Shown: positions 43,796 through 55,260, counted from the first letter of the stretch. The stretch: 64,000 nucleotides of DNA from Argyresthia goedartella (GCA_949825045.1 OX463808.1:23063674-23127673), one strand, 5' to 3'. Translations and numbers: made by a program. Notes: a model not told the origin generated them from the letters alone.

Positions 43796-45127
43796 AGCAT
43801 AAAACTACAGACAGATCTTCTGATGATGGTTGATACGTATTTTGTGGTCTGATTTGTTCCGTAAAAATTGCGTCCACTACCATATTGCGTCCGCTAAATG
43901 TTTCCACCGCTTTTGGAGGAAATCAGCCGGATGAGCAGTGAAAACATAGCCTTAGCCAATTGCAGCCGCTCTAGGTGACCTCACGTCATGTAGCTTACTA
44001 CGGCAGTTACTTCAGTTAAGTTCGATTAGGTTTCGTAAGATTTCAACTAGAGATCCTAGCACACGTTATATGAAATCTTTGAAACAATAAACCGAGTAAG
44101 GTCGGAAGTGTGAGTGGAGCATAGTTCAAATAAATCGCAACTTCGCAACCACCTCCGCCGAGTTGCTTGTTGCGTTTAATTAAATTTATCACACGTAACA
44201 TAGGTAGGTACATGCTTTCTAGGCTAACTATTTACTATATCAACAACATACAAATTTTAATGTTCTGGGCTCCCAGATCTCTTTAGTGCGGACCATTTAT
44301 ATAATAGCTATTTTGATACTGGATCTTAATAGGTTTAAAATATAAACGCGATTACAACATCTATATGTCTATCGATCCATCATACCTTCTGGATGGCAAA
44401 GGTGTAATGTACCTACAACAAGAGTATCCTGCCGGCAAGCACAACCAGAGACACTCTCCTAACTTTATATAAAGCCAGAATTATGGGTCTGGAGCTTTGA
44501 AAGTGTGAGCTTAAAAACTATTCACATGCCAGTTAAATCCACAATGCAAGCTTTACATAATTCGTTTAATTTTCCTGCCGTACAAGAGAGGTCGCTCTCG
44601 CTGAAGACAGTTTAAGTTGATGTGAAATGCCAACGTTTCCACAGAATACGGAACGCTACAACATTGGTTCTCCTATAGATGTCTAATCTTAAGATAGTCA
44701 GATAGATAGATAGAACAGATATTAGACAAAATTTTTATATCAGTTGTTCAAATCCAAAAGTAATTTTTTGGCCCTTCTTTACATTAGACCACTGTGGGAG
44801 AAGAGGGCTAATTGGAGACCTTACTGTTGAACATACCATTTATTAACTTTCTATGCCCTCACACAGAATATATCTTCGTAAGTATATCTCTATCCGTATT
44901 TGTAAAAGTCCTACCGCATGTTATCTTATCTCAGTCTTGAAAGAATGAAACCAAAACGGTAAACGGGAATTCTGACTAGTCAGGAAAACGGGAATAATCC
45001 AGATATTTCCATATCTGCCGGCATATCTCTAGATGTGAGCAGGAGGCGACACCTTCCGGGGAAAGATTAAGAACTGCCATCGGGAACTCATTAATTCTCC
45101 GGATAAATCTGCCTTCATTATAATTTT
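43796..45127. other. unassigned; possible LTR-like patch near 43880-44190
   Basis: The patch has caataaaccgagtaag and ccacctccgccgagttgctt and might be a solo LTR, but I see no partner or target duplication. A diverged copy of 'ttctttacattagaccactgtggg' lies at 44777. A short (agat)n run lies at 44698-44715. No gene. Confidence 0.3.
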
Positions 45128-45500
45128 GTAATAAAAATTTAAATTCATTCAAATCATACGACTGGTGAAGATAAGCGCCCTGTGGACATTATTCGTGTGG
45201 ACTTTATTACATGGCCCTGCTGAGGAATGTTTAGTAAAGAGACGTTTAATACAGACGCATTTGTGCAGAAAAGGTCAAGCAGTGTAGCACTATGAGATGT
45301 GAAGTGCGTCGGCTCAGAGACAACATTTATTATATTCATGCTTCTAAGGAAATCATTCACACGTAGCGTGGCACTATCAGCGGTATCCATAAGATCTATA
45401 TTGAAATCACCCAAAAGCACTATCTTATCGTCATTAGAGAAGGCAGTAATAGTAATATATATAGTTGTTAAGTATGAGGGAAATGACAACACAACGTTCT
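45128..45500 (-). pseudogene. LINE-J AP endonuclease fragment (Jockey-like)
   Basis: Minus strand. It reads SNDDKIVLLGDFNIDLMDTA, which contains the conserved G-D-F-N metal-binding block of apurinic-type endonucleases, then VNDFLRSMNIINVVSEPTHF and TSHSATLLDLFCTNASV, the next conserved block (T-H---S-T-LD-----). It breaks down toward 45150 in front of the catalytic S-D-H block. The RT is absent. Confidence 0.85.
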
Positions 45501-45600
45501 GCTATAAGGGCTCAGTAACCACTGTTTAATAGAGAGAGAGGTTCGAGCGCGCTGACGCAGTCTATCGCACTCGATAGTTATAGCTACATACGTAACAATA

Positions 45601-45661
45601 GTATATATAGTATATATATTATATATATAATATATATATAATATATATATAATATATATAG
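45601..45661. repeat. (TATA)-rich low-complexity tract
   Basis: Alternating tatata and atatat runs of about 60 bp with interruptions. Confidence 0.9.
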
Positions 45662-45739
45662 TGTAATATATCTTAACCAAACTTTATTTGATCAGCAACA
45701 AGTTAAGCAAGCGTATCCCAAACCATTAACTACCTAGGA

Positions 45740-45995
45740 ATGAGCAGTTCCGGTGGCTATCTGTAGTTTACATCAGTTCCTCTTCACATCACCAAGTCAT
45801 ACTCCCCGAGAGCAAATGCACGATTTAGTATATAAAAATAAAACAAATCGCGGCAGATGTGTCTTTATCATTTGAAGAGTTGTGTTGCTCTCCTGGTACT
45901 TCACCATCACCGTTAGCATTATGATGAGCATACATTTCGCAAAGTGTAAGTACATCCTGCAGTCAAAATTAATTTGTGAAACCCTAGAAGGAACT
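45740..45995. repeat. dispersed repeat, copy 2 (copy 1 at 2160-2450)
   Basis: Same order of landmarks as copy 1: ctgtagtttacatcagttcc, then ccgagagcaaatgcacga, then tttgaagagttgtgttgctc. It lies directly upstream of the Tc1 element. Confidence 0.5.
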
Positions 45996-46002
45996 GTATC
46001 TA

Positions 46003-46030
46003 CAGTGGTGGTCATATAATTAAGAACGAC
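46003..46030 (+). repeat. Tc1 outer terminal repeat, left
   Basis: Inverse copy of 47727-47754. Likely outer transposase-binding site. Confidence 0.9.
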
Positions 46031-46225
46031 TATTTGAAAACAAGCTTTTTTCAAACTTACGAGAATAACACTTATTGCATATCGTTTTGTATCTCTCTCG
46101 GTATCGTAAAACTGTTTTACACAATCGTAGCATACAGTTATAATATGATAAATTCAAAAATATTATTATATAAGTAAACTTTTTGTATATAATATATCTT
46201 AACATGTTATTGCAAACTTACTGGC

Positions 46226-46247
46226 TGGCCACATAATTAAGAACGCT
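46226..46247 (+). repeat. Tc1 inner direct-repeat site, left
   Basis: ggccacataattaagaacgc repeats the 'cataattaagaacg' core of the outer end, in the same orientation. Confidence 0.75.
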
Positions 46248-46372
46248 GGATAGTTTATTTTTTTATTCAAATTTAAATAGAGAACACTCTGTAACTAGGC
46301 CACTATTCGAGTAATTTTGGCGCCATTCAGTTCTGTAAAAGTCAAAAAGTTGATGGTTTCATAATAAAAAAA

Positions 46373-47398
46373 ATGGGAAAAAATAAAAGTTGTGATGCAT
46401 CTACAAGGGAAGTAATAATAAAACTTCGCGATATGAATTGGTCATATAAAAAGATTGCCAATCATTTACAGTGCTCAAAAACGATGATATTCCACGCTGT
46501 GAAGCATTTTAACACACATCAAACAACTTTAAATATTCCTCGTGTACCTAAACAGAGAAAGTCATCTCAGCGAGACGATCGAAATATCGTGCGTTTGGCA
46601 AAACAATACCCTTTTAAGGGGTCTAATGAGTTAAAAAAAGAATACTTTGGTGAAAATAACCCTTCAGCGATCTCAGCGCGCACTATCCGAAGGCGATTGG
46701 TAGAAGCGAAGTTGAACGGAAGGATAGCAAGAAAGGTGCCCATGTTGAAACAGTGTCATAGGCAAGCCCGGCTTGCATTTGCTAGGAGGTATGAAAGCTG
46801 GACAGCAAGACAGTGGAAAAATGTTCTTTTCTCTGACGAAACAAAAATTAACAGAGTATGTTCTGATGGGAAACGATATGTTCGACGCCCTCCGAATACA
46901 GCATTCGACCCCAAGTACACAAAAATGACATTAAAGCATGGTGGTGGAAATGTGAAAATTTAGGGATGCTTCTCTGGTCATGGTGTTGGACCTGTTAGAC
47001 TGATAGAAGGAAACATGGATCAATTCCAGTACAAAAATATACTCGAAGAAACTATGTTACCATATGCTGAAGACGTACTTCCGATTATTTGGACATTCCA
47101 ACACGACAACGATCCGAAGCACACTGCACGCACCGTTAAAGAATTCCTCACATCTCAATCAGTTTCTGTCTTAGAATGGCCACCGAACAGCCCAGATTTA
47201 AATCCCATAGAGCATCTTTGGTGCGAAGTCAAGAAAAAGGTTTCAAATCGACGATGTGGTAACCTAACTGAGTTATATAACGTTTTTTTAGAAGAATGGC
47301 GCTCTATTTCTCTTGAAAAATGTCAAAAATTGATAGAATCAATGCCTCGTCGGTGTAAGGCAGTTATTAAAAGCCATGGTCACGCTAGAAACTATTAA
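46373..47398 (+). CDS. Tc1 transposase (DD34E), one internal stop
   Basis: ATG 46373 opens a frame that is interrupted only by TAG at 46961-46963 and ends at TAA 47396-47398, 341 codons in all, normal for the family. The N-terminus has a paired-like HTH (NWSYKKIANHLQCSKTMIFH) and a second HTH (NNPSAISARTIRRRLVEAKL). The catalytic residues are visible: FSDETK (first Asp), FQHDNDPKHT (second Asp) and SPDLNPIEHLW (Glu), with 34 residues between the second Asp and Glu. The TAG replaces the Trp of the conserved G-x-V-x-W-G-C-F block, a single-base change. Otherwise no lesion is seen. As it stands, the first 196 residues only are made. Confidence 0.94.
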
Positions 47399-47502
47399 CT
47401 TAGAATAAAATGTATTAAATTATAATTTTTAACATTGTCACTGTCTTATTTAATGTGATTTGTAAAATCTAAGTATCTACGGAAACAACTCTCGAGCAGC
47501 TT

Positions 47503-47531
47503 AAGAATCGTTCTTAATTATTTGTCCAGCA
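47503..47531 (-). repeat. Tc1 inner direct-repeat site, right
   Basis: aagaatcgttcttaattatt contains the inverse of the outer-end core and mirrors the left inner site. Confidence 0.7.
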
Positions 47532-47726
47532 TTTTTACTACTTGAATTTGTAATTATCGATAATCAATTAAATTTGTAAAAAAAATAGTAAATGTTTTAA
47601 ATATTTACTCCTAATCCCGTTTACTTTATCGATGTAGCTATTTCATAACACAACTAATTACTTTTAAGAAGGAACTTAAAAGTACACATAGCATAGTTTT
47701 GAAAAAAAAAAAATCTGGTACTACAA

Positions 47727-47754
47727 ATCGTTCTTAATTATATGACCACCACTG
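47727..47754 (-). repeat. Tc1 outer terminal repeat, right
   Basis: Ends ttcttaattatatgaccacc + actg, the exact inverse of the left end over about 27 bp. Confidence 0.9.
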
Positions 47755-48465
47755 ATATACTAGCATTAGCAGTGAGTTAATTGATCGAGACATGAGTAGG
47801 AACAAAATGCCACTACTTTAAAAAATGAAACATTTGATATACTATTTTTCCTCATTCACGATCGCCGTTATACTTATACGCGCAAAGGCCTAAACTATAA
47901 AACATCATAGAACCAACACGGCATAATAATAATTTATCTTTAAAGGCCCATGAATAATTTCCACCCACACTACTGCCAGTTGTCTCTGACTACCTGCCAG
48001 AAATACACCAGCTCTGACTATTCTCGAGGCGCTCACCTGATGTGGTCACATGCTGGCTGATCCAGAAATAGCGAATATGGTTGTGGTTTATATTTGGCTG
48101 AATTTATATTTTTATCTGACTGCCTGACAATTTTTCTTAGACGTACTTTTATTACTTAGTCTTAAATTCAGAATTTTAAGGCTACCTATCAACATCTAAG
48201 ACCGGTATTATAAAATAGGTGACCGTAATTGGCCTTATGTTTAGTTTCAAGTTTAATTTGTTTTAATTTTAATGTAAATGCTGAGGTTAATAGATAAATA
48301 AATCTTATAAATCTTATAAATTTCAATTAATTGCATAAAGTTGGAAATAACATATGCAAAATAAGCGCGGGAAATTAAACGCGACTAAGCGTGACGTCAG
48401 ATACCACGACATAGATATGTATCCACTAATGGAGTATCCTTTAGTGGCATTTGAGCAAAGAGATT
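47755..48465. other. no recognised feature
   Basis: AT-rich, no open frame or repeat that I can name. A 'taaataaatcttataaatct' stretch near 48295 may be a decayed poly(A) tail of an unknown LINE. Confidence 0.3.
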
Positions 48466-48600
48466 GAATATACAAAATACAAAATACAAAATACAAAAAG
48501 CTTTATTCACCAACAAACTTAATTTTAGATTACAAGTTGATTAGGGCTTCCTTTTAAGTAAAAAATACCTGTACCAGGAAGCCCCGCTCTTCCATATCTG
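48466..48600 (-). repeat. LINE 3' tail, minus strand, with (tacaaaa)n
   Basis: The repeat 'tacaaaatacaaaatacaaa' followed by 'aagctttattcacc' and 'aggaagccccgctcttcc' looks like the tail end and 3' UTR of a minus-strand LINE. No RT is attached. A short direct duplication, 'ttgaaactacttaggtacct', lies at about 48732 and 48779. Confidence 0.4.
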
Positions 48601-48900
48601 TAACATTATGTTAAGCATGTGGATAGCAATCCATACATCTTTTGATTTTGAGTAGGTAAAGTTAATTTTAATTTATATCTAAGTTTATATAAGTTTGACT
48701 TCAATGCGACGTAATAAAATTAAAAGAATTTGTTGAAACTGCTTAGGTACCTACATTGATGTAACAAAACTAGTAGATGTTGAAACTACTTAGGTACCTA
48801 CATTGTTATTCAAATAAAGATAAAAATAAAAATATAAAATAATGTAAATATTCTAGGCTATTCACTTTCATCTTTGTGTGTTAGTGTGAGGAAGGTTGTG

Positions 48901-49073
<173 letters not shown>

Positions 49074-49189
49074 GCGTGTATGTGTTGGGTAGGGGTGTGA
49101 GTGTGTGGATATGGCTGTCTGAGGGTGTGGATTTGTAGTGTGTACATACACATGTACAAATTTGGGTTGCCACTTTAAGAGTTGATTTC

Positions 49190-50215
49190 TCATTTTGTTT
49201 TATTTCTGATTAGAACTTCTGTTTCATCATAATTTTTTTCCATTAGCCAATCAGTTATTAGTTTTTTACAGTGATAGAATGTCATCGGAAATATGTTAAG
49301 TTCTTTATTTGCCAAGTTGTATAGTAGCGATGATTGGTTTTTATACTGCCTGTAGGCGTATTCTGTGCTCACTATGTGTGCAGGGGCTACATTGTGTTTT
49401 CTTCTTTTAATTGTTAAATTAGGATCAAATTCCAGCTTTCTGTGTAGTTTCATTATAATGTTAAGTATATAAAGCTTCCTTACTGTCAGTTCCTTACAGG
49501 ATTGATAGAGTTCGTTTGTGGGAAATAAGCGAGATTTTAAGTACATGATTTTTAGAAGTGATCTCTGGGCTCTTTCTATCTCTATAAATTTTGTTTTAAT
49601 GGCACCTCCCCAGACAGGAATACAATATATTATCACGGATTGAACTAGAGAGACATAAATTTTACTTAGAATCTGTTTTGTAGCAATGTGTCGTAGTATT
49701 TTAAAAACCCAGGTTAGCTTGCGTATTCTACCTATAATAAGATCTATGTGTAACTTCCAGGTCAATGTTTGGTCAAGTATAACACCAAGATATTTTATGT
49801 GTGACACCTTGTTTATCACAGGGCAAGAGCATGGGAAGTCGTCGTTCAGACAGTTTGTGGACTCATGAATTTTTATATAAAAGTCAGTTTCAGGTTGAGT
49901 TTTGACAGTTGTTGTAAAGCAGATATAATTTGTTTTAGAGGAATTTAACGTGAGGAGGTTACGCTTTAACCAGTTACCTATTCTAGAAAGACCAGTTTCT
50001 GTCATCTCCTTGACCTCACTCCAGGAGCTTCCTGTGAAAACAATAGCTGTGTCGTCTGCGTAAGTGAATATCTGGCCATTATTTACTTTCATGTTACACA
50101 AATCGTTAATATATATTAGAAAGAGTGTCGGGCCCAGGACACTTCCTTGTGGCACACCATAGGATATAGAAGTCTCCTCACTAATATAAGGGCCTATTTT
50201 AACACGCTTATATAC
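49190..50215 (-). CDS. LINE-L reverse transcriptase, 5'-truncated but open
   Basis: Minus strand, about 340 codons of uninterrupted RT: YISEETSISYGVPQGSVLGP, LFLIYINDLCNMKVNNGQIF, TYADDTAIVFTG (catalytic YADD), NWLKRNLLTLNSSKTNYICF, IKYLGVILDQTLTWKLHIDL and YCIPVWGGAIKTKF, to TAA near 49190. The open frame extends upstream to 50287, but the text before VKIGPYIS (Tyr- and Val-rich) is not RT, so the 5' truncation is at about 50210. No stops or frameshifts show that the insertion is young. The 3' end leads into a GT/GA microsatellite. The clade is not clear to me. Confidence 0.88.
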   Translation of the reverse strand, partial: VYKRVKIGPYISEETSISYGVPQGSVLGPTLFLIYINDLCNMKVNNGQIFTYADDTAIVFTGSSWSEVKEMTETGLSRIGNWLKRNLLTLNSSKTNYICFTTTVKTQPETDFYIKIHESTNCLNDDFPCSCPVINKVSHIKYLGVILDQTLTWKLHIDLIIGRIRKLTWVFKILRHIATKQILSKIYVSLVQSVIIYCIPVWGGAIKTKFIEIERAQRSLLKIMYLKSRLFPTNELYQSCKELTVRKLYILNIIMKLHRKLEFDPNLTIKRRKHNVAPAHIVSTEYAYRQYKNQSSLLYNLANKELNIFPMTFYHCKKLITDWLMEKNYDETEVLIRNKTK

Positions 50216-50283
50216 AGTATATACGCAATATACAGAGACAAAAAGCACTGTACTCGTAAAATAATATGGAGTCGATGTTTTGT

Positions 50284-50405
50284 TCATCTAGCTAGATGAC
50301 GTCAATGAAGGAGTGTTTTCTATATGCATAAGCATATAGAAAGCATATATAAGACCGCCGGGTCTCTCATAAGAGAGACCCGGCGGGTGGATGGGACGTC
50401 ATTTA
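50284..50405. repeat. cluster of small palindromes
   Basis: tcatctagctagatga (50284-50299) is a perfect palindrome. Hairpin 1: 50317-50327 (tttctatatgc) with 50332-50342. Hairpin 2: 50355-50368 (ccgccgggtctctc) with 50373-50386. Both are perfect and both have the loop ATAA. Outer gatgacgtc / gacgtcat blocks at 50296 and 50395 also pair. It starts at the 5' truncation side of LINE-L. Confidence 0.9.
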
Positions 50406-52189
50406 AAGCTCGCTAAAATGACGGCGTTTAAACCGCTAAAAGTCACATCGTAATTTTAATATTTTTAAAGTGAATTTGATGCTACGACAGTGTATATTAT
50501 TTTCTGTGCTATTACGATGTGTACTAATAAAAAAATAGATATTCTCCATTATCCGGCCTCCAGAGTAACCAGCTACAGAAGTTAGAGGGATGACTTGTCC
50601 TACTTTTATAGTAGGATATATAACTGCCACGGCGAGATGCTTGTGTTTCTAGAAATATCCACAATTGTCGGCAGAATTTTTGAATAGGCTTCTGGCTGTC
50701 TAGTTGAGACGTTTGCTTTGCGCTCAGATGATATGCGTTCGAAACCACAGAGTAACTTTGGACGTTATCCTTCCATTTCTGTATTTGTTAGAGGCCCCAG
50801 TACTCCAACTTGCCAACTAACAGTAATTCCGACAGTTATTCAGATATAAATCAATTATTAAGCTATATATACTAGTAAGTTATTTATTAGTCTCTTCAAT
50901 ATATTAACTACAGCAACTTTTTCCAAATAATACCATAACGTCTCCGCTAAACTTCCCCCATTCATCGCTACTTCAACTTAGAAGTTCGACCTCAACACAT
51001 TCCTGGCAAACATCATGGCGACTATACAATTGGCCACATTTCTTTGAGGTAAGTAAGTAGGTAATACATTTTTCAAGTCAATAAACTGCGAACTGCTTTT
51101 CATTTGCATTCGGACGCCGTCCTGCGTTCTTATGAGCAATAAATTGGTCCGGCGACTTCACCTACCCAGTCTATTTTACTGCCATCTCTGACGAGTGACG
51201 TCCTCGGTTTCATGTTCACTGGGTGTTTGTGACAGTTTGCCGAGACTTTCCACTCTAGAGAGCTATTCTGGTGTTGTGGTGTCGTTACATTGAATTGGCA
51301 AACATTGCAAAGATAAATTTTGAAGTAAATTCAAGTAAGTTACTTGTGAGCCTGCTTTAACTCGAACTATAAACTTATGTTTATCCAACTAAGTTCCTCC
51401 CCAGCCTCCTTAATTTGCTCGAAAGGGTTCATTCTAATTTGGTGATTCGTCTATGGGTAATCAAGTAAAGTGTTTTAACTCAATCTTTTGGATTCAGCTG
51501 TTACCAGCAAATGAAAATAGATTGCACTACCAACTGATTATTATCTAAAACATTTACTAAAGCTCCCTTATAGTCCTGATTAGTAATTACCAATCAAAAT
51601 CATTATAATCACATTGATTCGCATATTTATATATAGATAGTTATGACCGACTGTGTTTTAACAATATAAATGTCTACGGTATAAATTTATTACTGTAGCA
51701 AATAGACAATTCCTATCATACAGTCGTCAATGTAGAGCAAACATTCAAAGTGCTCGCTGAAAACCACCCAGGTTTTATTTTAAGGGCCGACCAATAAATT
51801 GGACCCTTCGTTTATCTGATCGAAAACAAACAATACGATTGCAAGCTCTCTTATTTCGACTATGTAGGAGCTTCGCAGTACATATTACCAGCACTCAATT
51901 ATGCCCTGTTGTTATAAACTCATACTTGCGAGGCAAACAGTAATGCTGGACAAATTCGGTGTTCGGGCTTCGACAGAATTGTAAATCGGCTTCATTATGT
52001 GGTGGTCGGTCATACTGTGAACTCTGTCAACATACTTGTAAGCACTCAACAGTGCTGAGTCCGTAGGAATAACTGGGATAATTTATTACAAATGAAGCTT
52101 GTTGTAAACTTTACCCATTCTCGTAAAAATATACGTATCATAATAATTCGTATATATGTGTATAATAATCAAGGCACGAGTTCAAATTT
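50406..52189. other. unassigned
   Basis: About 1.8 kb without recognised coding sequence. A 'aataaattggtccggcgact' stretch at 51139 and GT-AG-like motifs (gaggtaagtaagtagg at 51046) could belong to an LTR or an old exon, but nothing supports either. Confidence 0.3.
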
Positions 52190-52860
52190 AAGAATAGTAT
52201 TCATTTATTTCAGACATAAGTCCAAAGTGTTAGTAACAATATCTTAAAGTCTAGTGTTAGTAGTTTGACAACAACAAAAATAAATAAGCAAATACATAAA
52301 TTGAATATCTAGATCCTGGTGTGATGCTGCACCCAACGTTTTAACATTGGGGAGTCCCACCGGTCTATGAAGTCACTCAGGATCCTGTTGGTGCTGCCGC
52401 GGAGGCGCGCCATCATGGAGGCGCTCCGTTTTCTCATTATAGCATAAAAGTCATCCGTAAGCGTCTCAGCTAACAGTCCAGAGGCACTGAAAAACCGCGG
52501 CAGTCGCAGCAGAACCCTGAATGCGTTATTATACTGGACTCGCAGGTCGCCATATGCCAGCTGCGTAAAGTCGACCCAAAGGCTGCAGGTGTAAAATATC
52601 TGACAGTGTGCTTTAAAAAGCGTGATTTTGACTGCTTGCAAACCTTCGGGCCAACATGTTACAGCGGACAGCTAGCGACCTGCGTTCCCTCTCTATGTCC
52701 ATATTGTCCCCATTAAAGACTCCATGTAGTTTCACAGAACGGTATTGCATGCCATCACTTTCTGTCCGAATACTAAAGTAAGGTTTGTCAGGTCACAACT
52801 TTATAATACAACCTGGAGCCTGGAGTCCCTGTGCAGTTTAGTATAACGTAGGGAATAAAA
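52190..52860 (-). pseudogene. LINE-M, RT C-terminal fragment
   Basis: Minus strand. The 110-codon frame 52641-52309 reads VKITLFKAHCQIFYTCSLWV, LRVQYNNAFRVLLRLPRFFS and AIMRKRSASMMARLRGSTNR, the C-terminal thumb region of a LINE RT that I recall as very common in Lepidoptera. Upstream on the minus strand (52860-52642) only scraps are readable (RSLSAVTCWPEGL). The catalytic palm is missing. The 3' UTR reaches about 52190. Confidence 0.75.
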
Positions 52861-53600
52861 GTTTTGTTGATCATTTAATTAATATGGGCAGATACTTTTT
52901 GGATGTACCTTTTTTACTCAATTCGGTAAACATTTAAACATAAGACAAACAAGGGCAGTCAAACAAAACGGCTTCTTGCTAACGATATAGGAACAAAAAG
53001 GATGGGAACGAAGGAACAAATTGATATTATACTCTGAATTGAATCGAATGTGCTACGGAGTGGAAGGGGAACGGGTGACACATTAAAAAAGGTTAATGTG
53101 GGGCGGCCGGCGGGGGAGACGGGATTCGAATGTGACTCTCTCTACCAGTCAATAGGAAGTACTGCGATGTAGAATGTAAGGGTTCGATTTACGGCCAAAA
53201 CTTTTTCTACTATACAGGATGTAGGAGAAAGGTGTACTCATATTATAGGGGATTTTTACGGGCTTCATTCTTAACTTTCACTATAATACTGATTAGATCT
53301 GAGCAGAGGCTCCATTTAACAAATTTTTCAACAAAATAAAATAGTTCACAATTTGCAAATAAATTTAGTAGCTCTTGATAAATATACATCTACAACCTAT
53401 TTAAACCTTCAAAAGTAACAATTTCCAGGTATTTTCAGCATCTTCTGTCGATGGAATGACGATTGTGAGGGTGAGCGAGAGGGTTAATTTATTTGAATGA
53501 TGTTGAGTTTCTTACTATGCTTAAGGGGATTGCTTGTAATTTTGAAAGAAAAAAACTGTGATTGTTATCAATTTTAACCTGCCATATTTCTGGTGCAATT
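52861..53600. other. unassigned
   Basis: No coding feature. A GC-rich patch (ggcggccggcgggggagacg at 53102) with 'gggattcgaatg' and 'gggttcgattta' has weak tRNA-like character, not enough for a call. Confidence 0.3.
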
Positions 53601-53619
53601 GTTTTGGTTTACGGTTCTA

Positions 53620-54480
53620 AACTAATTTTATTTTAGCTTGTAAGCCTGGCGTGCAGCGTGCCTGGGATGAAGACCTTTGCAGGTCATCCCTTGACGGGCT
53701 TCTGGCGCAGAGCTCGGGAGCGGATCTTTTCGCCTGCGAGCAGTCTCCCAGCCAGAGTCTGGCGCCTGGCTGCTTAAGTTGCCGTCTCGGCAGTTGGGCA
53801 CCTTTTTGGACGACAAATCCCTGCGTGTGGCAGTGGCGCTTCGGTGAGGTTGCGACATCTGCGAACCACATCGCTGTGTTTGTGGAGCGGCGGTTGACTC
53901 GTTGGGGCGCCATGGGCTGCACTGTGTTTGGAGTGCAGGGAGACTCTCTCGCCATCACTTAATTAACGACATCGTCCGAAGGGCGCTAGTCTCTGCTAAT
54001 ATTCCGACGGTTCTAGAACCTTCGGGTTTGAGCCGCAGCCACGGGAAACGTCCGGAAGGTCTCACGTTAATACCATGAGAGATAGGTCGTTGCCTATTGT
54101 GGGATGCGACCTGCGTGTGCACGTACGCACCATCCCACATCAGCTGAACTATGGTAACACCGGGTGCTGCTGCTGAGTCGGCAGCGCGGCAGAAACGAAT
54201 TAAATACGCACAGTTAATGGGAAGTTATCTGTTTGTTCCTTTGGCCGTCGAGACCACAGGGGTGTGGGGTTCGCAGGGTAGGGCCTTTGTCAAGGACATT
54301 GGGCGTCGTTTGAGGGACCGATGATTTGACCACCACTCCGGATCATGAGGATCTCGCTAGCTGTACAGCGCGGTAATGCTGCCAGTGTAATGGGCACGTT
54401 TGGTGCGAGCGTTTCTTGGGGCGGTTTATTTTTATAGATATGTATTTTGTTTCTTAAGTTTAGTTATGGCGAAGCGTTTG
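53620..54480 (+). pseudogene. LINE-N, C-terminal endonuclease-like domain, decayed
   Basis: Plus strand in three alternating frames. Readable text: [15 protein letters not shown], then [15 protein letters not shown] with [20 protein letters not shown] (a Cys/His cluster), then [20 protein letters not shown] and [17 protein letters not shown], then a stop, then LLWDATCVCTYAPSHI. The pattern K-R-P-D ... W-D-A-T resembles a restriction-like nuclease motif at the C-terminus of a LINE family widespread in arthropods; here the Asp is Glu. YLFVPLAVET follows. GC-rich compared with its surroundings. Stops at about 54078 and 54150. Confidence 0.65.
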
Positions 54481-54539
54481 GCGGATTTATGTCATTGTAT
54501 TTTATTGTAGTAATAGGTACTAGACCTTAGACTGTCTCC

Positions 54540-55055
54540 TTCAATTTATGTACATACTGGATAAATAAACAATATGCTGAAATAGTTCAGTTTAGCAAAT
54601 AATTTAATTTCGGCAATTGGGACCGCGTGGCATTCGCCGTCAACCAATGGGCGACGGCGGATTTCTCACGGACTAATCAGAAGCGCCACTGGTCGGGTTG
54701 TAGTGATTCCATTCCAGCGACAGGGTGTACGGTACGCACACTTTCTGTTGGGCGCTTTACTGGTGCGGACATGGTGCAATTGTCGTATCTATTCTAAACC
54801 TAAGTGCATTTTTTTTTTGTTCTATTCTCCATTTGCTTTTCTCGTGCGAAATAAAAGTGCTGTAAATTTTTGTTCTACTTTTTTTTCGTGTCTTGCTCTT
54901 GGCCTTCTGCTCTTGCTTCTAGTACAAAGTTTGGAGGAAAATGAGAATTGTGACGTCAGCGAGGCTGGCGTCACGCTTCCTAAAAACACTGACGACCCCC
55001 ATGCTCCGTTATATCTCAGATTTTTGAACGTCTAGTCATTATACAGTACTAGCTA
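54540..55055. other. unassigned; possible old LTR or exon
   Basis: A pyrimidine-rich stretch ending in ttgcttctag (54922) is followed by a 33-codon open segment reading NENCDVSEAGVTLPKN and DDPHAPLYLRFL. A splice acceptor plus exon is possible, but no partner exon or family is recognisable. Confidence 0.3.
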
Positions 55056-55059
55056 TATA

Positions 55060-55260
55060 TGACCTCTGAAAACATGTATGATTGATACCATCAACAATCG
55101 ACAACATGTCTCAGTGATCTTCATGGACATGACGAAGGTTTTTGACTTTGGGAATCATAAACAGCTACCGATAAAACTACCGAAGTACCGATAAAAGCTT
55201 TGGTAAAATAGTACCAACACAATGAGGCCAACCACAGATTCGTGTCTGAAAAATATAAAA
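55060..55260 (+). pseudogene. LINE-O reverse transcriptase, upstream part
   Basis: It reads INNRQHVSVIFMDMTKVFDF, RT motif A, matching LINE-F at 32187 (INNRQHVLLIVMDMNKAFDF). It breaks off in a hairpin at 55256-55293. Its natural continuation is found 7.3 kb downstream at 62566. Confidence 0.7.

Larger units (their letters stand above)
46003..47754 (+). mobile_element. Tc1-like element, 1752 bp, IR/DR ends
   Basis: The left end cagtggtggtcatataatta + agaacga is matched by the inverted right end (ends ...tatgaccaccactg at 47754). Left flank is TA (46001-46002); the right flank reads ATA, so the duplication is slightly altered or offset. A second, inner copy of the motif lies about 220-230 bp inside each end (46226 and 47503). 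One transposase gene lies between. Confidence 0.93.

Noticed and set aside
43880..44190. Solo LTR
   Set aside because: It has an AATAAA and a GC patch, but no TG...CA ends with a target duplication and no partner LTR.
50690..50760. tRNA-like stretch with 'gcgttcgaaaccac'
   Set aside because: Box A is not convincing and no cloverleaf can be drawn.
51139..51340. BEL/Pao LTR and primer site
   Set aside because: The 'aataaattggtccggcgac' string is suggestive, but no second LTR or pol sequence is nearby.
53617..53962. Three overlapping 76-113-codon frames on both strands
   Set aside because: The true signal alternates between plus frames of a decayed LINE; the long frames reflect high GC.
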